Positions 1 through 7,328 of a stretch of DNA of 19,848 nucleotides are shown one piece after another. The stretch is from an uncultured bacterium (GTDB lineage: Bacteria > UBA4055). The notes under the pieces are model-generated. The model was not told the DNA's origin, searched no databases, and saw only the letters and a program-made list of their open reading frames with translations. Positions within the stretch are counted from its first letter, which is position 1, and each line of letters starts with the position of its first letter. The position numbers and the translations under genes were made by a program. The stretch is taken from positions 1 to 19,848 of the forward strand of contig CALMWI010000122.1 in assembly GCA_937873545.1 (NCBI GenBank), in the 5' to 3' direction.

Positions 1-419
1 CCATGATACTGACCGTGCTGCCTTCGGTGTGGGCGGGACTGGGGCCCGGATCACTGATATACCTGGCGGCTCTAAAAGGAATACCCGACGATATTTACGA
101 GGCTGCCGATATTGACGGCGCGGGATTTTTTAATAAGATCAGGCACATAGTATTTCCGTCATTAAAATCACTGTTACTGATCCAGTTCATAGCGGCTTTT
201 ATCGCAGCCACGCAGCAAAGTGAATTCATACTCGTGATGACTTTCGGGGGGCCGAATGAAGCTACAAGGGTTGCCGATCTTCTTATTTTTGAAAAGGCGT
301 ACCTTTACCTGAATTTCGGCATAGCAACGACAATGGCATGGATGCTCGGACTTTTTCTTATGCTGGTAACAGTAGCTCAGATAAGAAAACTGTCAAAAAT
401 GGAATTTAAGTCAAACTAA
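1..419 (+). CDS. Sugar ABC transporter permease, MalF type (3' end only)
   Basis: This is the C-terminal part of an inner-membrane permease for an ABC importer of sugars or oligosaccharides. The frame is open at the left edge of the window, so the ATG at position 3 is probably an internal methionine and the true start lies outside. About 138 residues are visible. They include the EAA loop (EAADIDGAG, about residues 32-40 of the visible part), which contacts the ATPase subunit, followed by at least two hydrophobic segments. An FGGPNEAT stretch is typical of the MalF/UgpA group just after the EAA loop. The next permease gene starts 20 bases downstream on the same strand, as expected for a heterodimeric MalF/MalG pair. 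The binding protein and ATPase genes are not in the window. The substrate cannot be told from the sequence. Confidence 0.93.
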   Translation, partial: MILTVLPSVWAGLGPGSLIYLAALKGIPDDIYEAADIDGAGFFNKIRHIVFPSLKSLLLIQFIAAFIAATQQSEFILVMTFGGPNEATRVADLLIFEKAYLYLNFGIATTMAWMLGLFLMLVTVAQIRKLSKMEFKSN

Positions 420-439
420 AGGAATCGGGAACTAATTAA

Positions 440-2722
440 ATGCCAATAATAGGAAAAGTCGGAAGAAGATCGTTCAAAGTAAGATGGCTTTATTTCGCCA
501 TCCATATGATCCTGATCGCAGGCGGGATCACAATGATCTATCCTTTCCTTATTATGATGTCGGCATCATTCAAAAGCCGCGTCGATTCAAAATACCTTGA
601 CATAATACCAAAATACTTTCATGACGATGAAATGCTTTATAAAAAGTATATAGAATCGCGTTTTAATGAGGAAGCTGCCGTATTTACCGCCCAGTATAAA
701 AACAGATTTTTTTCTGTTGATTATCTTAAATTTCCAACTGATCCCGATATGCAGTTCAACAGCGACTGGAATGAATTCATATCAAAAAAAGCGGACAGCT
801 ATGACGAATTCGATTACTCCGTTTCCGAGCAGTTCTCGAGAGGGGTATATGCGAAAAACGAGCGTGCTTTCAGAAAGAAAATGAGCGCGGAAGTTGACGG
901 GGATCTGTCTGAACTGAACCGGAAATACGGGATTTCTGCGCCTACATGGGAAGATGTGCGCGAGGAATCTAAAGACATCATGTCCAGAAAATTCACATCC
1001 GGAATGACGGGAATGATGGTACCTTACAGCAGCTTCAGAAAAGAGCTTGACCTCAGGCACAAAGCGTGGATGTCGCTTGACGGCCATTTTATATCCAATG
1101 AACTTCTGCCTGCGTACAAAGGTAAACTCGAGCTGCTGAACGAAGCACTCGGAACAGCTTATCCGTCATGGGATAATATCACGCTTGCAAGAAGGCTTCC
1201 TCAGGACAGTTTGAGATCGCACTGGACGCATTATGTAAAAAAGATACTTAATGTTCATCATATCAGCCTCGATTCCGCCGGAACAGAGAGTTACCGGGAG
1301 TTTCTGAAAGAAAAATATGAAAATATTGAACTGCTCAATGAAACTTGGAAATCAAACTTCGCCGGATTTGAGAAGATCTCACAGGATAAAACTAATTCTA
1401 CAGGCGCACCGCTGCTGGATTATATCTTTTTCATCGAGAACATAGCTGATCCGGCACAATTATATATTTCTAGTGTGGAATTTGATTTCAGGGATCATCT
1501 GAAAGCGAAATATCCCGATATTGATACAATAAATGATATTTATTCTAAGCGTATCAAAAGTTTTGACGACATTAAACTTTCGGCTTCAATTCCCGAAAAT
1601 AACCTTGTTATGAAACGGGACTGGGTCGAATTTGTAAGATCCGCGGATATAGGGTCTGTTCATCTCTCCCCCGCTTCGCAGTTCGATTATATCGAATTTC
1701 TTAAAACTAGATTCGGCGGGAACGGAATTCTTGATATTGAAGGCATAAACAGAACTTTCGGCACAGACTACGATAAAGAGATCAACATATATCCGTCAAC
1801 TGTGCTCCCCAAAGAAGCCAGACACGCTGAGTTATGGCTTGAATTCGTAAATAATCATGCCGATCCGAAATATTTTCTGATAGGCTTGGAACAAAGCCCG
1901 GACTGGATCAGGTTTTTGAAAAATAAGTACGGCAGTATCAACACGCTCAATTCGGCATACGGATACATTTATTCAGATCACGACAAAATTGATATAGATT
2001 TCCAGACACTTGATTATTTTATATTCAAAGAATACAAAAAGGAAATATTCCGCGAGCATCTGATAAGAAATTACGCTATGGTCTTAGATGAGATGTTCAA
2101 TAACGGAAGAGCTATAATGAATACTCTCTGGTACTGCCTTCTTGCGATCCTGACCGCGCTGATAGTAAACCCGCTTGCAGCCTATGCGATGAGCAGGTTC
2201 AAACTGAGATCGAACTACAGGATCATCCTGATACTGATGCTGACGATGGCTTTCCCGCCGATGGTGATGGGAATTCCGAATTTTCTAATTCTTAAAAATC
2301 TCAATCTCCTGAACACATTCTGGGCGCTTATCCTGCCTGCCGCCGCTGACGGATATTTTATATTTCTTTTAAAGGGATTTTTCGATTCGCTGCCTAAGGA
2401 GCTGTTCGAATCGGCTACAGTTGACGGAGCCGGCGAGTTCACGATCTTCACAAGGATCGCGATGTCATTATCCAAGCCTATTATGGCTGTGATCGCGCTC
2501 GGTGCTTTCAATGCAGCGTACAGGAATTTTATGTTCGCCTTCATTGTCTGTCAGGATCAGAGCATGTGGACTCTGATGGTTCACATCTATCAGCTGTCAC
2601 AGCGGGCCAGTTCAGGCGTGGGCTATGCCGCGCTTGTGATAGCGGCCATACCGACTTTCGCGGTATTTATTTTCTTTCAGAATATCATAATAAAAGGCAT
2701 CGTCGTTCCGACAGAGAAATAA
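440..2722 (+). CDS. Sugar ABC transporter permease, MalG type, with about 500-residue repeat-containing extracytoplasmic insertion
   Basis: This is the second permease of the sugar importer, at 760 residues against about 280 for ordinary MalG-type proteins. Residues 1-15 are basic (cytoplasmic) and residues 16-42 form the first membrane segment. The conserved permease core resumes at about residue 558 and runs to the end, with the EAA loop ESATVDGAGEF near residues 653-663. The extra residues, about 46-555, lie between membrane segments 1 and 2, a position that is extracytoplasmic in MalG. The insert is built from at least six, probably seven, degenerate repeats of 65-77 residues. Each has a helix-like FLKxKYGxIxxLNxxYG motif, with its Asn at residues 160, 234, 300, 365, 437 and 504 and a weaker copy near 83. 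Most also have a WxEFV motif, for example at residues 110, 395 and 466. The motif resembles a segment often seen in GH42-type beta-galactosidases (from memory). The role of the insert is inferred to be sugar or binding-protein recognition, and is unknown. Confidence 0.92.
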   Translation: MPIIGKVGRRSFKVRWLYFAIHMILIAGGITMIYPFLIMMSASFKSRVDSKYLDIIPKYFHDDEMLYKKYIESRFNEEAAVFTAQYKNRFFSVDYLKFPTDPDMQFNSDWNEFISKKADSYDEFDYSVSEQFSRGVYAKNERAFRKKMSAEVDGDLSELNRKYGISAPTWEDVREESKDIMSRKFTSGMTGMMVPYSSFRKELDLRHKAWMSLDGHFISNELLPAYKGKLELLNEALGTAYPSWDNITLARRLPQDSLRSHWTHYVKKILNVHHISLDSAGTESYREFLKEKYENIELLNETWKSNFAGFEKISQDKTNSTGAPLLDYIFFIENIADPAQLYISSVEFDFRDHLKAKYPDIDTINDIYSKRIKSFDDIKLSASIPENNLVMKRDWVEFVRSADIGSVHLSPASQFDYIEFLKTRFGGNGILDIEGINRTFGTDYDKEINIYPSTVLPKEARHAELWLEFVNNHADPKYFLIGLEQSPDWIRFLKNKYGSINTLNSAYGYIYSDHDKIDIDFQTLDYFIFKEYKKEIFREHLIRNYAMVLDEMFNNGRAIMNTLWYCLLAILTALIVNPLAAYAMSRFKLRSNYRIILILMLTMAFPPMVMGIPNFLILKNLNLLNTFWALILPAAADGYFIFLLKGFFDSLPKELFESATVDGAGEFTIFTRIAMSLSKPIMAVIALGAFNAAYRNFMFAFIVCQDQSMWTLMVHIYQLSQRASSGVGYAALVIAAIPTFAVFIFFQNIIIKGIVVPTEK

Positions 2723-2735
2723 ACCGGAATTTTTT
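2706..2735 (+). terminator. Possible intrinsic terminator overlapping the permease stop codon
   Basis: TTCCG (2706-2710) can pair with CGGAA (2725-2729), and six T residues follow (2730-2735). The loop of 14 bases is long and the stem short, so this is a weak candidate. Its position at the end of the permease gene, facing a convergent gene that ends 11 bases away, suits a terminator. Confidence 0.4.
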
Positions 2736-4056
2736 ATCTTAAATAATCTTCAATGCTGTCAAGAGACAGGAACTGATATTTATACGAGTAATCCTGATAT
2801 TTTTTTCTTAACTCTGTGCTTTTCCGTTCCAGAACCGCTTTATCAAATCTTTTTCCGCTTAATTTTACTTCCGCGAACATGATATTTTTATCTATTTCGT
2901 TAAGGCATACAACATCTATCTCATTCAAATTGCCCTTTTCCCAGTAATTGCCGATCATTCCGTATTCACCGGAATCCGCCAGCAGATCGATAAACAGATT
3001 TTCCAGAATTTTGCCTGAATAAACGGAAATGTCTCTCCTGACAACATTTTTAATATATTCGAAATTCCCGTTCTCGATCACTGAAGCGTGTTTAAATACG
3101 AACCTGAACCAGAATTTCAGGAAGTTGTCTTTGATATAATACTTCTGAGCTCGGGAATTTTTCTTACTGCCGAAAGGTTTTACCGACGCTATTACATCAT
3201 ATTCGTTCTCAAGTTTTTCGAGATAACCGCCTATGCTTTTTTCCAGAATTGATTCTATTTCGCTCCTTGAAGTTTTACTTTGAGAGATCAGCTCTATTAT
3301 AGAAAAATATATGCCGTAATCCCTTCCGAATTCTTCTATAAGATAATTCTTTCCTTCATAAAGGAATGGAGAATCTTTTGAAAAGATCAGATCAAGCATG
3401 GTCTCGAATGTAAAACATTTATTGTTGATAAGCAGCTCTTCGTATCTGGGACTGCCGCCGGTAACAAGATAATGATGGAAAAGATTTTCCTTTGAATATG
3501 CTGCATTGTCCGTTAATATCTCTTTAATGACCTTCACTCTAAAAGGTTTTATATAAAGTATTCGGTCAGCTCTGCCGAAAAGAGGTTCCTTATCGTTCTG
3601 AAAAATTTTAGTCATAAGCGAATATATAGAACCTATGAATATCACATTAATTTTCGATTCGAATTTGTACTTATCCCATAAATTCTGGATTTCCGAATAT
3701 ACCGATCTGTTTATATTGTAGAATTCCTGAAATTCATCGATTATAAGCACGATTCTTTTTTTCTTAGCATAGATAAGAAGCATCTCGAATACCTGAGCGA
3801 AATTTTTTATCTCGCCGAATACTTTCTCATTCGTAAATTCTCTGATCTGATCGATGAATTCCGAGCATAATAAATTTTCAGATTTCTTCGAGATGAAGAG
3901 ATACAAGTGCTTTTTATCCTTCGCGAAATTCTTTACGAGAAGCGTCTTCCCTATCCTTCTTCTGCCTGTAACGACGGTCATTTTACCGTATTCATCAGTC
4001 TGAGAATAGATGTTCTCAAGTATCTTTAATTCTTCTTCTCTATCGTAAAACTTCAT
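2734..4056 (-). CDS. AAA-type ATPase with C-terminal DUF234/PD-(D/E)XK-like domain
   Basis: The protein has 440 residues and belongs to the archaeal-type ATPase group (ATPase_2 plus DUF234), which is common in anaerobic bacteria and archaea. The P-loop GRRRIGKT is at residues 31-38. Walker B, IVLIIDEFQEF, is near 102-112. A sensor-like FIGSIYSLM is near 140-148. A winged-helix-like middle region precedes a C-terminal part with NEIDVV (378-383) and FAEVK (394-398), so D381 and E396-x-K398 fit a PD-(D/E)XK nuclease-like core. No signal peptide or membrane segment is seen. The start is well supported by GGAGG 8 bases upstream of the ATG. It faces the permease gene tail to tail and seems to be its own transcription unit. 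The function of this family is unsettled: NTP-dependent nucleic-acid processing has been suggested, but no substrate can be named here. Confidence 0.9.
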   Translation of the reverse strand: MKFYDREEELKILENIYSQTDEYGKMTVVTGRRRIGKTLLVKNFAKDKKHLYLFISKKSENLLCSEFIDQIREFTNEKVFGEIKNFAQVFEMLLIYAKKKRIVLIIDEFQEFYNINRSVYSEIQNLWDKYKFESKINVIFIGSIYSLMTKIFQNDKEPLFGRADRILYIKPFRVKVIKEILTDNAAYSKENLFHHYLVTGGSPRYEELLINNKCFTFETMLDLIFSKDSPFLYEGKNYLIEEFGRDYGIYFSIIELISQSKTSRSEIESILEKSIGGYLEKLENEYDVIASVKPFGSKKNSRAQKYYIKDNFLKFWFRFVFKHASVIENGNFEYIKNVVRRDISVYSGKILENLFIDLLADSGEYGMIGNYWEKGNLNEIDVVCLNEIDKNIMFAEVKLSGKRFDKAVLERKSTELRKKYQDYSYKYQFLSLDSIEDYLR

Positions 4057-4091
4057 ATAGCAACCTCCATTACTGTAACCGTTGTTGCTGT

Positions 4092-4120
4092 AATATAACT
4101 ATATCCGTCTTAATAAACAA
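4092..4120 (-). promoter_or_regulatory. Candidate sigma70-like promoter of the AAA ATPase gene
   Basis: On the minus strand TTGTTT (-35, 4120-4115) is followed by 17 bases and TATATT (-10, 4097-4092), placing the start near 4085 and giving a leader of about 30 bases. The same hexamers and spacing recur upstream of htrA, which strengthens both. Two TTACAG copies 11 bases apart lie at and just downstream of the -10 (minus strand, about 4091-4069) and could be a regulator site, though this is weak. Confidence 0.5.
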
Positions 4121-4181
4121 GATATATTATTTATAACTAAAATGTATTATATAACATTTGACTCAGCTTCACGAATTCTTC

Positions 4182-4469
4182 TTATTCCGCTTTCCTCAGT
4201 GCATCCAGCCTCTGACTCAGGCTCGTTTCGTATTCCTCGTCCGACATGGACGGATCCCTCAGATCCGTAAAAGTTTTACATGGCAGAAGAGCGCACTGGC
4301 CGCAGTGATCGTATTCTTTTTTATTGACCGAACATTCATAGATCGGACAAACCTGATCTTCATAATATTCTACAGCCCAGAAGGTCTTCCCTTTTACTTC
4401 CCTGCAGCCCGGACATTCCTTTTTGAAATACCCGCAGTCTTCGCAGTTTACTCCGCACGGATTGATCAT
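4182..4469 (-). CDS. DUF3795 family cysteine-rich small protein
   Basis: This 95-residue protein of unknown function has an N-terminal CGVNCEDC stretch, a CPGC pair near residues 19-22, a CPIYEC pair near 41-46, and CGQC plus PC near 56-64. Together this is the ordered cysteine pattern of the DUF3795 family, likely to hold one or two metal ions. A DPSMSDEE stretch follows, also typical of the family, then a helical tail. The start is decided by a perfect AGGAGGT ribosome site (4480-4474). That site overlaps the TAG stop of the upstream glycosidase-PhzF gene, so the two are surely cotranscribed and probably coupled. Members are widespread in anaerobes and often sit beside unrelated metabolic genes, so the neighbourhood is only a weak hint of function. 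Confidence 0.88.
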   Translation of the reverse strand: MINPCGVNCEDCGYFKKECPGCREVKGKTFWAVEYYEDQVCPIYECSVNKKEYDHCGQCALLPCKTFTDLRDPSMSDEEYETSLSQRLDALRKAE

Positions 4470-4473
4470 ATAT

Positions 4474-4480
4474 ACCTCCT
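4474..4480 (-). promoter_or_regulatory. Strong ribosome binding site of the DUF3795 gene
   Basis: AGGAGGT on the minus strand lies 4 bases before the ATG at 4469. It shares two bases with the stop codon of the preceding gene (TAG at 4481-4479). The overlap points to translation of the small gene directly after termination of the larger one. Confidence 0.85.
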
Positions 4481-7208
4481 AGATTTCTATTTGCATTTCT
4501 GATATTTCACCGGTTCTTCCGCCTACTTTCACACCAGATATCTTGCCATCATTTATCTGCAGAGATGCGAAAATCTCTGACGGTCTGTTCATCGAATATC
4601 CCTGCTCGAAAACAATGTTTTCAGACTGTTTTTCGTTTATTATCCCGTATTTGAACATATAGCAGGCAAGTGCTCCGGATGCCGTGCCTGTTGCTGATTC
4701 CTCAGGAATATCGTAAAGCGGTGCGAAATTTCTGCAGTGCGCAGTAGATCCGTGCATGGTCTCTGTCGTGAATACATGATACCCCGCGCCCTGACATCTC
4801 CTGCTGACCTCTTTGATCTCATCAAAGTCAGGATCAATCGAAAGAAGCTCTTTCAAAGACCTTATCGGAACAATTATATCTTTCAGCCCCGTCGAAACTA
4901 CCTGTACAGGTAGTTCAGGACAAATGGCTTCTACAGGAATTTTAAGCGATTCGGCAATTTCATTTTTATCTATTGTTTCAAAAAATTCAGGCAGGTTCTG
5001 ATCCATCAGTATTTTTTTATCCGGCAGTATTTCTATGTTAAGAATGCCTGCTTTCGTTTCAAGTTTATATTTACCTGCTGCTAATGACCCTTTCATTGCC
5101 AGCAGTCCGAAAGAGGCGACCGTAGCGTGTCCGCAAAGCGGAACTTCGCCTGCCGGAGTAAAATATCTGAGCCTGAGATCGGCTTTATCAGTTTTTAATA
5201 CGAACGCCGTTTCAGAAAAACCGACTTTTTTCGCTATACGAAGCATTTCTTCATCAGTTATGAAATCTGCTGACAGCACAACTCCTGCTGGATTACCTCC
5301 GCCTTCCGATCTTATGAAAGCGTTCAGTGTATTTACTTTGACCGCAAAAGTCGCGTTTAGTTCCGGTGTTTTCGGCTTAAAATAAATATCTTCAAATTCG
5401 ATCTCGCCTGTCTCATTTACATTCAGAAGAAGGGATTGATACGGCTTGAATTCCAACACGACAGGAATATTTTTCCCGTTGAAATTTATCCTTACATTTC
5501 TGAATTCAGATGACGCCTGAAACGACTGCCCGTAAAGCACCGGATATTTGATCCTTCCCGCTATCGGATTAGCGAAAAATATTTTAGCGGTCTTACCGTC
5601 CGTTCTGCACCAGAACAGCGGCAGATCTTCACCCTGAACTAAAGCCGGCGGACATTTCAGCTGCTTTAAATCATTCTTAACATTCGGTAAAGATAATAGT
5701 TCAGCCGTCATGGTATTGAAATCTTTGCTCTTTATAGATCCTGCCTGTTCGGGATTATCCTTCAGGCAGACCGGCAGTCCTTCCGATGCAAGCCTTAGAA
5801 CTATTCCGAGTGTTTCAATATCGAGATAAGCTGCTTCAATATAAAGCAGCCCGAATTCAAGGTCATTCACGAACAGTTTTTTGTTCCTGACGATACCTTT
5901 TGATAGAAATTCATTATTTATCCAGAGCGGATGATATCCTTTCAGCTCTGAATTGAATTTCTCATAACGAAGTTCATAAGCTCCCCATGCCCAGGGCATC
6001 TGAAGTTCCTTCGGATATTCACCTGCTGTCCATGCATCCTCAAGCGGCAGATAAACGGCTATGTCAGAATATGTTCTGCCGAATCTCATAGCTGCTGAAA
6101 CCTTAGTCATGTATGTATTGAACTGTTTCAGCTCGCCTGACAGGCTTCCAGTTTTGCCGACATGAACTGTGGCGTAGAAATTCTGATTATCCCTCCCTTT
6201 GGGATTATAAGGCATACCGTGCCAGAATATCTGATTCACCCCGCTGGCGAAAAGCGCGTCGCAGCAAAGCTTAAGATCGGCCGTCTGCTCTTTTTTGAAA
6301 TACTTTGCAGGCCAGCCGTACAGACAGGTAAAAGTTTCGGATGAAACGACTTTTTTGCCTGACAGCGCAGCGGCAGATGCGCCGATCATAGAGAATTCAG
6401 GCTCGAACAGCATAGCCTCAGTTTCAGGCACATCGCAGTTCGCGTAAGCTGTGATAAGATCGGTCGGAGAACCGTGGCACTGCACTCTGCTGATTGCCCC
6501 GAGTTCGTGCGCTTTCTGATCGAAAGGAATGTAAAATTCGTTTAAAACCAACTCAGCCGTCAGCTTCATATAATCATAAAGCTGATGTTTATTTTCCGTA
6601 CAGTAAATTTTATCCATGAACGGCTTTATATCATAGCCGAATTTCTCTTCAAATATCTTATCAAACCCTTCAGTCCATATATGTTTCGTTTCGACTTCCC
6701 ACGAATCGCAGAATATGGCCGATTTAAAATCTTTCAGCGCGCCTGAAAGGGCATCTCCCATCACTTTAGCGTATCGCTCAAATGCATGCCTGTCCAGATG
6801 ATTCAGGACATTCCCTATCTTGGGATGCTCCCAGGAAAGATGATGAGGCTGTTTGAAATCAGGTTTATTCCATACCTGCGTTCTGTCTGCGTCAGCTACG
6901 AATGTCCCTCCGAACGGCCAGAGCGAGCCGAAAGTGAAATCGCAGCCGAGTCCGATGCCGTCCGCATAATTCTTTGCGCATTCAACAGCTTCTCGCCATT
7001 CTTTTCCCAGCCACTCGATCCTTTCTGCATCCGGATCCCTGTCAACGGGGTAAATGAAAGCTATTTCCACTCCGCCGAAATTATTCTCCTTTAGCCAGTC
7101 AAGCTGATCTTTTATATCTTCGTGTTTTATAATATCGGCGAACCACCACCAGCGGGTATAAGGTCTGCAGTTTTGGTACGGATAATTTTTTTTAATTTTC
7201 ACTTGCAT
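4479..7208 (-). CDS. GH106-like glycoside hydrolase fused to a PhzF-family domain
   Basis: This is one uninterrupted 909-codon frame. Residues 1 to about 610 resemble GH106 (alpha-L-rhamnosidase-type) enzymes: RPYTRWWWFAD (15-25), FGGVEIAFIYP (44-54), a GSLWPFGG motif (94-101), CDSWEVE (167-173), HGSPTDLITAYANCDVPETE (245-264) and SSETFT (289-294). This part is shorter than usual for the family and lacks a signal peptide, so it should act in the cytoplasm on imported glycosides. Residues about 621-909 form a complete PhzF domain: LNAF (628-631), GGNPAGVV (637-644), GFSETAFV (663-670) with the presumed catalytic Glu666, EVPLCGHAT (688-696) and SATGTASGAL (838-847). PhzF proteins are isomerases or epimerase-like enzymes, and most have unknown substrates. 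The PhzF part has no start codon of its own near the junction (about 5340-5380). DUF3795 follows in the same operon. Exact GH family and substrate remain uncertain; the PhzF call is firm. Confidence 0.85.
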   Translation of the reverse strand: MQVKIKKNYPYQNCRPYTRWWWFADIIKHEDIKDQLDWLKENNFGGVEIAFIYPVDRDPDAERIEWLGKEWREAVECAKNYADGIGLGCDFTFGSLWPFGGTFVADADRTQVWNKPDFKQPHHLSWEHPKIGNVLNHLDRHAFERYAKVMGDALSGALKDFKSAIFCDSWEVETKHIWTEGFDKIFEEKFGYDIKPFMDKIYCTENKHQLYDYMKLTAELVLNEFYIPFDQKAHELGAISRVQCHGSPTDLITAYANCDVPETEAMLFEPEFSMIGASAAALSGKKVVSSETFTCLYGWPAKYFKKEQTADLKLCCDALFASGVNQIFWHGMPYNPKGRDNQNFYATVHVGKTGSLSGELKQFNTYMTKVSAAMRFGRTYSDIAVYLPLEDAWTAGEYPKELQMPWAWGAYELRYEKFNSELKGYHPLWINNEFLSKGIVRNKKLFVNDLEFGLLYIEAAYLDIETLGIVLRLASEGLPVCLKDNPEQAGSIKSKDFNTMTAELLSLPNVKNDLKQLKCPPALVQGEDLPLFWCRTDGKTAKIFFANPIAGRIKYPVLYGQSFQASSEFRNVRINFNGKNIPVVLEFKPYQSLLLNVNETGEIEFEDIYFKPKTPELNATFAVKVNTLNAFIRSEGGGNPAGVVLSADFITDEEMLRIAKKVGFSETAFVLKTDKADLRLRYFTPAGEVPLCGHATVASFGLLAMKGSLAAGKYKLETKAGILNIEILPDKKILMDQNLPEFFETIDKNEIAESLKIPVEAICPELPVQVVSTGLKDIIVPIRSLKELLSIDPDFDEIKEVSRRCQGAGYHVFTTETMHGSTAHCRNFAPLYDIPEESATGTASGALACYMFKYGIINEKQSENIVFEQGYSMNRPSEIFASLQINDGKISGVKVGGRTGEISEMQIEI

Positions 7209-7231
7209 AGATTCCGTTGTTAAATTATATT
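7203..7231 (+). promoter_or_regulatory. Candidate promoter of the tRNA gene, overlapping a divergent -10
   Basis: On the plus strand TTGCAT (7203-7208) and TATATT (7226-7231) are 17 bases apart, with the tRNA starting 14 bases after the -10. On the minus strand a perfect TATAAT occupies 7229-7224 and could serve the glycosidase gene, giving a leader of only about 9 bases. The two -10 elements share four bases. The tRNA -35 overlaps the glycosidase start codon (7206-7208). No convincing -35 is seen for the minus-strand promoter. Confidence 0.45.
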
Positions 7232-7244
7232 TGCAGTCTGTTTT

Positions 7245-7318
7245 GGCGGTATAGCTCAGTTGGTTAGAGCAGTGGAATCATAATCCACGTGTCCGCGGTT
7301 CAAATCCGTGTACCGCCA
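7245..7318 (+). tRNA. tRNA with CAT anticodon (elongator Met, or Ile2)
   Basis: This is a full cloverleaf of 74 bases. The acceptor arm GGCGGTA pairs with TACCGCC, with A as discriminator. The D arm is GCTC/GAGC, the anticodon arm is GTGGA-ATCATAA-TCCAC, and the T arm is CGCGG-TTCAAAT-CCGTG. The anticodon CAT is at 7279-7281. The paired G1-C72 end excludes the initiator tRNA. Sequence alone does not separate elongator Met from Ile2, in which the C is converted to lysidine. CCA is not encoded; CTA follows instead, so the tail must be added by the CCA-adding enzyme. Confidence 0.95.
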
Positions 7319-7328
7319 CTAAAAAAAA

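Noticed and set aside
666..1087. Short frames in other phases within the permease insertion, considered as possible signs that the insertion is a separate gene
   Set aside because: The main frame is continuous, with repeats running through it. The alternative frames show no repeat pattern or recognisable sequence.
4813..5385. Plus-strand open frames opposite the PhzF part, and similar frames opposite ribBA, psd, htrA and corA
   Set aside because: They lie fully antisense to conserved genes, lack ribosome sites, and their translations resemble no protein family.
7245..7318. Initiator tRNA-fMet
   Set aside because: Position 1 G pairs with C72, whereas bacterial initiator tRNAs have a mismatch there.
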